Part shown: in pieces, positions 9,992 to 15,440 of the stretch | Position numbering within the stretch: position 1 is the first letter of the stretch | How the letters are laid out: each line of letters starts with the position of its first letter | NCBI GenBank assembly: GCA_034696485.1 | Contig: JAQIWT010000761.1 | Span: forward strand, 1-15,440 | Length of the DNA: 15,440 nucleotides | Direction: 5' to 3' | Source: Isohypsibius dastychi | Lineage: Eukaryota > Tardigrada > Eutardigrada > Parachela > Isohypsibiidae | Position numbers and translations under genes: made by a program | Notes under the pieces: generated by a model | The model's database searches: none | What the model saw: the letters and a program-made list of their open reading frames with translations, nothing else | Told to the model about the DNA's origin: nothing

Positions 9992-10084
9992 CGTCCTTTC
10001 TGTTCTTAGGCGAATTGAAAATCGTTCCTCATTCTGTTCACCCTGATTCTTGGCCTGCGGGCGGAAATCGATTAACTCCATGCG

Positions 10085-10708
10085 ATGTCTGCCATGCAGG
10101 CTACAGTTCCTGCGTTTGACGCGGAGGATCTGATGAGGAAAGCCCGCGAACTTTCTGAAAAGCTGCATCTTCATAACGACATGGCAACAGAGCTTCTTCT
10201 ACTTAGTCGAGGTATAGAGAAACGCGAGGAGGCCGTAGATGAACTCCATGCTGTTCTGCGGACTCACAATGCTGTGCCCTTCCTCGGAGTTACTCGAGCA
10301 AACATTGTTCAAGATCTTCATCAGGAACATCGCGTTTTGCGTGCACTTCGTCAGGAAAATGACGAGCTGAGCCAGGCTGTCCAGGAAAATGGTGATGCGA
10401 TCCAGTACATCATGAAAAAGTACCATCAGCATTCCAAAAAGCTTGATGATCTCAAAAACAAAGACGCCATGTGCCCAGACGCTCTCGACAAAATTCTTGG
10501 TCTCGCTGTGAATCAACACGTTGAATCTCTCCAAGGAGCAATTGCCGTTGCGCAGACATTTGTTTATATGGAAGATGAACATGCAAAAAAGCGCAAAGAA
10601 GTCATGGAGAGGATCAACAAGGAGAACGTTGGACTACGAAGCGCGCTCAACATAATCGATAAACAGTTTACCGGAAACTGTACCTCCACTGATATTGAGT
10701 TACTGTGA
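10085..10708 (+). CDS. SIKE/FGFR1OP2-family coiled-coil protein (STRIPAK)
   Basis: A single uninterrupted 207-codon frame, the same length I recall for vertebrate SIKE1. The protein is almost entirely alpha-helical and charged. The middle, about residues 60-120, matches the family pattern: a PFLGVTRANI segment (vertebrates have a similar MGI-QEN stretch), then LHQEHRVLRALRQENDEL, QENGDAIQYIMKKYHQ, and near the C terminus RINKENVGLRSAL. Family members are regulatory subunits of the STRIPAK phosphatase-kinase complex, bridging striatin-PP2A to Hippo-type kinases, and act in the cytoplasm and at membranes. The ATG at 10085 is chosen because it lies shortly after the acceptor at 9991; MSAMQ offers a second in-frame ATG three codons later. 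The lack of coding introns contrasts with its multi-exon neighbours; it could reflect intron loss or an old retrocopy, though the proposed UTR intron argues against a recent retrocopy. It converges on the MIER gene. Confidence 0.85.
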   Translation: MSAMQATVPAFDAEDLMRKARELSEKLHLHNDMATELLLLSRGIEKREEAVDELHAVLRTHNAVPFLGVTRANIVQDLHQEHRVLRALRQENDELSQAVQENGDAIQYIMKKYHQHSKKLDDLKNKDAMCPDALDKILGLAVNQHVESLQGAIAVAQTFVYMEDEHAKKRKEVMERINKENVGLRSALNIIDKQFTGNCTSTDIELL

Positions 10709-11164
10709 TATACCCCGAGTTCCTTGGGTCTATTTATTCGAAGTACTAGTCAGGAGACACTTTTGGTCAACACGTGGTTCAATTGATCGGTTTCGTTGTG
10801 CCAAACTTGTCATGTACTGTATTGAACAATTTTTTAGGATAAATCCACGAAAAAACTAGTTTTTTGTCACGGTTCGTTTTCCGGAAAAGAACCAAAAGCT
10901 ACAATCAACCGGCTCAAAAAACTCAGTTCTACTTCCGCCACGGAAGAACTTGGAAAAATCATGCACCGCCGCACTCTTAAAACATGACCGCAGTAAAAAT
11001 AAGTTCTACCTAAAATAACTTACGAAAGCGAAGTAAATAACATGATAAAATAAAATAAGAGAAAACTATCCGAACGCGACAAAACCATAAAAATACCAGG
11101 TCCAGGAAGATATCAGGCATACCAGTGACGACGTGCGCATTGAGGAAAAATATTCAGATCAAAA
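10709..11164. other. Convergent intergenic region with possible overlapping 3' ends
   Basis: The 456 bases separate the stops of a plus-strand and a minus-strand gene, so both 3' UTRs lie here. A plus-strand AATAAA at 11049-11054 could end the SIKE-family transcript. On the minus strand the only AATAAA I see is the complement of 10733-10738, close to the SIKE stop. If these are the sites used, the two transcripts overlap by roughly 300 bases. Two palindromes lie at 10850-10893. No gene is supported inside. Confidence 0.6.
10850..10893. repeat. Two adjacent palindromes between convergent genes
   Basis: Positions 10850-10865 are a perfect 16-base palindrome, six A, CTAG, six T. After five bases, 10871-10893 form a near-perfect dyad, GGTTCGTTTTCC against GGAAAAGAACC, with one unpaired G and no loop. 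As RNA or single-stranded DNA either can fold back. Their placement between two converging genes could help 3'-end formation or simply be neutral. Confidence 0.7.
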
Positions 11165-12904
11165 TCAGATGACCGTTGAAGGATCTTCTACGAGCTCGGC
11201 GAGTTTGGAGCTGGAGCCAGAAGCTGAGTCCACCTTTTCATCAAGCACGTCTCCACGGTTTAAAATATTGTCCAATCGAGTGCTCTTTTGTCGCGGTTCC
11301 ACCGTGTTGCTGCTTTCCGCAATTGCTAGCTGATCCTCCGCCACGGCGTCCATCGCGTCAAAAGGACGTTTCTTCCCCAACCTGATTTTGATCTTCTCTT
11401 CTAAATGCTGATGCATTTTACCATCAGGAAGACGGATCTGACTCAAGAAGACTTCAAAGCGGCCGGATTTTTTCCAGCGGTAATAAAACTCAACCACTTC
11501 TTTCACCGTCCGAGTGGGAACTGCTGCTTGTACAATACTAAATCGCTTCCAGTTTTCCGCAATCACCATTTCAAAATCTTCACATTCTTTTTCCGACCAC
11601 TTAGAACTCTCGTATCGACCTGGCCGGAAATTCCGTCGACATCGCCGAAGTGCTTCGTCTTTGTCGAAGTTACAATCCAGAAATTCTCTGAAAAAATTCG
11701 AAAAATATTTTAATTGGTATCTTAATTGGTATCTTAATAAAAATTTTATAGCAAACCTGAGAAACTCTTCGTCATCTGCTACTTCGCTTTGCGCCAGCTG
11801 ATCAGCTGGAACTTCCTTCTTCAGCAATATTCTTTCTTGGATATAGGCGGCTTTGAGAAACTCTGCAACATGACAAATGCATAAGAAATTAATTATACTT
11901 ACCAAGAAAATAACTATCAACGCACCAATTGTAACGATTTCAGGCACTCTTGGAGCCCACTGCAGAATATCATCGGTCGGATCAGCGGCTGTATCAAATT
12001 CATTCGGGCTCATTTCCGGGGTGTCAACCTGATGAGCCGGTCCGATTGGGGTTTCTCTTTTCAGCATCAAAAGATGCATCGGTACGAACTCATCGTCATC
12101 AGATTCCGAATCATCCGAAGCAGAGCCACGGGGCTCACCTCCAAGGCGGGCAAGAAACTTGACAAGTTTCAGTCTTTCCATTTCTCTTGCTTTATCGTCC
12201 ATATCAACTTCTTCTTCCTCGCCGCTTGACGAGGTCCAATCACCTTCTTCGTTCCCCGATGTTCCAGACACATATGCAGCTTCAAAATACTGTGGTCTGC
12301 CCGCTTGCGGTGAGTGAGATTCCTGAGATCTGCAATATCCAAACTGGACATTTTACAAACATGAACCGTGTGATCAGGAACAAGAAGCGAATTCAGGTTG
12401 TAGCTTTCATGATATCTGCTGGAAAAGTCCAACCGGAGGTGCAACCGGAAGTGAACCTTATTAATCGTACCTGTCGCTCGAGGTCGTGGATATCCCCTCC
12501 TGAGATGGACCACCGCCGTCCGTAGGTGGGGCACCATACATCTTGAGTAATTCTTCGATGGGAATCTCTCCCAATTTTTCAAGCTCGTCAAGTTCTCCAT
12601 CGTCTTCCTCTTCAAGCTTTTCTTCGTCATCAAGTGTTCCTTCGTCGTCTATACCGTCTTCCAACGGCGGCTGGTACAACACATCAGTTAATGCTGGTTC
12701 TGAGCGTTCTTTGGATAATTCGTCAACCGGCGACGTCCGCTCACTGAAATTTGGCGGGACAATATCCACAGTTATCGTTTTTGAAGATGCCGTGATAAGA
12801 TCAGCGACAGGTTCGGCGACAGATTCGCTGAGAACAGTCTCCAAAGCAGGTAACGATTCCGATTCACGTTGATCCTTTCCAGGATTCATGGATGGCTCCG
12901 TCAT
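11165..12904 (-). CDS. MIER1-type ELM2-SANT transcriptional corepressor
   Basis: Four exons on the minus strand: 12904-12471, 12329-11926, 11862-11757, 11687-11165; 1467 bases, 488 residues. Introns are 141, 63 and 69 bases. The N terminus (MTEPS) and the acidic block at residues 82-104 (DDEGTLDDEEKLEEEDD) followed by EIPIEELLKMYG match the MIER layout. The ELM2 domain runs from about 241 to 335 (LQWAPRVPEIVTI-EFLKAA, then DEEFLR-EFLDCNFDKDEALRR). The SANT domain spans about 343-392 (KWSEKECEDFEMVIAE, RTVKEVVEFYYRWKKS). ELM2-SANT proteins bind and activate HDAC1/2 at chromatin. The ATG at 12904 lies two bases after a TTCAG acceptor (12907), suggesting a 5' UTR intron or spliced leader. Both later introns stay open in frame, so simple ORF calling merges exons 2-4 into one false 368-codon frame. 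Residues after SANT are low in known motifs. Confidence 0.92.
11711..11738. repeat. 12-base tandem repeat inside a MIER intron
   Basis: TAATTGGTATCT is repeated exactly at 11711-11722 and 11723-11734 and begins again (TAAT) at 11735, inside the 69-base third intron of the MIER gene. The 12-base unit preserves the reading frame across the stop-free intron. Confidence 0.9.
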
Positions 12905-14049
12905 TCCTGAATCCAGGTTCACCAAAGGAAGAGTAACATGCCTGTTGGATATCCATAAAATAATATACAGTAAATCGAAAACTAATATCCGTATAATTTT
13001 AACAACTCTATACGGCTACGGCTACACAATTTACAGCTCGTGCATAACTATATAGCGCAGCAACTGCTTGCATGCTACAAAGATTCTGGAGCGATCTGCA
13101 ATAACCGCAGATACAAAGCAAGAGAAAAGTGTTGCTCGAAAATTCAGCGAAGTCTTCAACCAGTTCCTTTTAAAAAGGTCAATATTCCTGCAGCAATCAA
13201 GCGCTGAACTACATTCGTGCGGGAGGAGTAGAAACCTTACCTTAAAACATCTAGTCGTAGCAGGCAGAATCAGTGATCGAACGTACAATTCGGAAACCGA
13301 TTCAAGGAAAGAATCTATGGATTTAAAACGAACTTCATAACATTTCCCTGTTTACATTTTCCACCCATAAAGACGAACCATTTCTTTCAATGAGCAACCA
13401 CACACCCAGGCCAGCTGGGGACACACGACCGTAAGTCGGTAACCCAGTCCCGCCTTAATGGGAAGGTATGCAACTTCTACTTCTACTTCTACTCCTTGTC
13501 AAAAACTGAAAACTTTGTCTAATTTTCATGATTTGTCCAAAAATCGTGAAACTTTGATTTTGAAATCAAGATGCGCCAAGGAAACATCTGAACAAACAAA
13601 TCCTATGATTTCCGATGTTTTTTAATGACATCATCTGGGGAGGCGTTTCTTCTAGATTTAAAAAATGTAAAAAAATATGAGTTCCCGAAAAATTTCGAAG
13701 AAGATTCGTGACTCAAAACACTCTGATTTCAGTTTTCTATTTGTTTTTCGCGCGATATCTACTGGAATACTGAGATTTCATTGAGCAGAGTTTGAGGGTA
13801 GAAGTTGTGCCAAATCGTAGAAGTAGAAGTTGCATACCTACCCCGCCTTAATGCGTAGTAATTTGGTCGGTGTAGAACCATGGTAGCGCAATGAAGAATG
13901 AACCTCGACCTTCGTTGTGAATCTCAACTTGACGGAATGACAAAAAACAAACGCACAAATCAATAAAATAAACCATATGAAAAGACAAGAAGCAAAAACC
14001 AAGAAAGGCGTAAAATTAGATGAGCAAAAGTACACCAGAGGCGACAAGA
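12905..14049. other. Intergenic region between AMT and MIER genes
   Basis: About 1.1 kb between two minus-strand genes: it contains the AMT 3' end and the MIER promoter. Its main content is a transposon-like element at 13449-13853. Outside that, a fold-back segment at 13415-13447 (CTGGG against CCCAG, enclosing CGAC against GTCG) directly borders the element, and TACGGC is duplicated near 13010-13022. Short ORFs on both strands carry no recognisable motif. No tRNA was found. Confidence 0.6.
13449..13853. mobile_element. Candidate non-autonomous inverted-repeat transposon (MITE-like)
   Basis: Two perfect 23-base inverted repeats, 13464-13486 and 13817-13839, both built from AGGTATGCAAC followed by TTCTAC units, enclose 330 bases. 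Just outside them the 12-mer CCCGCCTTAATG occurs in direct orientation at 13449-13460 and 13842-13853, separated from the repeats by three and two bases. Inverted termini flanked by a direct duplication is the signature of a DNA transposon insertion. No transposase is encoded, so it would be non-autonomous. Twelve bases is longer than the usual 8-9 (hAT) or 9-11 (Mutator) target duplication, so the superfamily is open and the flanking copy may be part of a larger repeat instead. Confidence 0.6.
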
Positions 14050-15440
14050 TTATTTTTGAGCATGACCTTTTGGAAGATAATAGTTGGTCGGGAGGAATGG
14101 CATTTTGACTACTGATCCTTTTGTTACTTTATTCCTAACTTTGATATCCACTTCCGTTCCAATCTTGGAACGAGGTGTGTTGATATACGCCATGGCAATA
14201 TTCTTTCCGATGGAAGGCGAAGGACAGCCGCTGGTAATGACGCCGATTTGCTTTCCGGCTGGGTCTACGATTTCGTAACCCTCTGGAGAGCAAGAAGTCT
14301 TGTGATAAAAACGCCGCGTAATTTACACGAATTCTGTCAATGATCACATACTTCTCAATGGTACTCCGGTAGATACAAGCCCGACTCGCTTCCGGTCCAC
14401 TCCGTTCTTCAGCTGACTCAAAATGTTTTCTGCGCCAGGAAATCCTTTTTCAGCTCGACGTCGCTTCCCTGGAAAAGAAGGCTTTTCTCACTGTCTTCCA
14501 GTTCTTCCACAGAACAAATTAACTAAGCGCATACATTTAAATAAAGAAAGGAGAAAAATAGTTACCGATTGTCCAAGACAAAGCAGCCTCAACCTAGAAA
14601 AGCATCTCATCAATTAAATAATCTGAAGCTTTTTTAAGTGTCTTTAGGTATTCAGCGTTTTCTTTATTTTTATACAATAATCTAGTCTAAAAACTGATGA
14701 ATCAAAACAAACCGGTGTTGTTGTTTCATCAATGTCATTCCCATATAGACAAAGACCCGCTTCTAGTCGCAGGCTATCACGGGCTCCCAGTCCAGCCATG
14801 AGGGCTTTTCCGTGGGTTGAGCCGAGAAGGATCTCACAAAGCGGAAGCGCATCTTTGGATAGACACGAGATCTCGACACCATCTTCACCTATAACAGCAA
14901 CACTATCAAATATTTTTACTTCGTAAGTACCGTAATTCACGAACCCGTGTAACCGCAACGCGTGATTCGGCAGTTATCAAAGCCGAATAGCGATGTCCGA
15001 ATTGTCTGTTGAGAAATAAAAGGAAACAATGTAAAATGGAAAATGAAAAAAAAATTTAAAAGGACCTGCATGAAATGCAGCTTGTCAAGCGACTCTTTCA
15101 GACCCGGCTGTAATATCCGGCTCATTTCCGGTCCTGAAAAACACACTTATGATTACCGTTGATCGAAAAATATCCGAATAACCTCACTCGGAACTTAAAC
15201 AAATTGTTTTATAGATAATTTCGTACTCAATATGGCTTATATTCAAAAGTATTAATTAAATAATGAAATACCTTGGACTGCCAAAAGGGAACGTTCTTCT
15301 GTTGTAATAAATGCAACCGAGGCTGATTTCCCAGTTTGCTTGAAGTCCCTCGCCTTTGCTGATAGATATTCAATATCCTTGGTTGCATTTCCAGCATTTA
15401 CGACAATATACAGCCATCCCTGGCTTGTGTTCATCCACAC
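14050..15440 (-). CDS. AMT: Aminomethyltransferase, glycine cleavage system T protein (C-terminal part)
   Basis: Seven exons visible on the minus strand: 15440-15272, 15133-15066, 15005-14945, 14888-14713, 14593-14566, 14468-14352, 14282-14050; 852 bases, 283 residues plus stop. The 5' part lies beyond the window; the whole family protein is about 400 residues. T protein transfers the methylene carbon from aminomethyl-lipoyl H protein to tetrahydrofolate in mitochondria, releasing ammonia. Diagnostic stretches appear in order and are restored by splicing: [116 protein letters not shown] and, at the C terminus, [15 protein letters not shown]. One exon is only 28 bases. Introns are 138, 60, 56, 119, 97 and 69 bases; the 60-base one at 15006-15065 is stop-free in frame. 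No disruption is seen, so the gene looks functional. Confidence 0.95.

Larger units (their letters stand above)
9245..10084. other. Intergenic region between T-box gene and SIKE-family gene
   Basis: Holds the T-box 3' UTR and the start of the next plus-strand gene. AATAAA occurs at 9464-9469, 220 bases after the T-box stop, and again at 9777-9782; either could direct polyadenylation. A 13-G run sits at 9734-9746 and a likely 5'-UTR intron at 9930-9991. The short ORFs here have no recognisable motifs and are not supported. Confidence 0.6.

Noticed and set aside
11165-12271. Single 368-codon minus-strand ORF with a transmembrane-like segment
   Set aside because: It is exons 2-4 of MIER read through two stop-free introns; ELM2 motifs are only continuous after splicing.
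12543-12872. 109-codon Ser-rich plus-strand ORF
   Set aside because: Complement of the acidic MIER N terminus; low-complexity shadow frame.
14937-15146. 69-codon minus-strand ORF in the AMT region
   Set aside because: Two AMT exons joined through the stop-free intron 15006-15065, with ends lying in flanking introns.

Overview
The window is nuclear DNA from a small-genome animal. Coding regions are split by GT-AG introns, mostly 56-190 bases long and often ending in TTTTCAG or TTTGCAG. Products include a T-box factor, a MIER-type ELM2-SANT corepressor, a BAF57-type SWI/SNF subunit and a SIKE/FGFR1OP2 protein, a set expected of Metazoa. The short introns and acceptor style suggest an ecdysozoan, possibly a nematode or a similar compact invertebrate genome; this is inference, and I cannot name the species. 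There is no sign of bacterial or viral genes.

Layout, left to right. (1) 1-464, minus: 5' coding end of a glutamine-rich BAF57/SMARCE1 homologue, cut by the window edge just where its HMG box would begin. (2) 465-1229: divergent intergenic region with a strong palindrome. (3) 1230-4832, plus: a five-exon gene for a 1055-residue protein I do not recognise; its second exon ends in a segment resembling the BAF57 motif of the divergent neighbour. (4) 4833-6438: non-coding. (5) 6439-9244, plus: a five-exon T-box factor, nearest by eye to Tbx2/3, with one 1.28-kb intron and one 60-base intron without a stop in frame. (6) 9245-10084: non-coding, holding the T-box 3' end, a 13-G run and a likely 5'-UTR intron of the next gene. 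(7) 10085-10708, plus: an uninterrupted 207-codon SIKE/FGFR1OP2-family (STRIPAK) gene. (8) 10709-11164: short convergent intergenic region with two adjacent palindromes. (9) 11165-12904, minus: a four-exon MIER1-type gene, 488 residues. (10) 12905-14049: non-coding, containing a candidate non-autonomous transposon with 23-base terminal inverted repeats. (11) 14050-15440, minus: the last seven exons of the glycine cleavage T protein (AMT), cut at its 5' side by the window edge.

For every multi-exon gene I joined the exons by hand. In each case the summed coding length is a multiple of three, and conserved protein motifs read smoothly across the junctions. The genes do not form one pathway. Three or four of the six (BAF57, MIER, T-box, and probably the unknown basic protein) act in chromatin or transcription, one belongs to STRIPAK signalling, and one is mitochondrial glycine metabolism. 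The most interesting item is the head-to-head pair at the left end: a SWI/SNF subunit next to a large unknown protein carrying what looks like a degraded copy of its signature motif.
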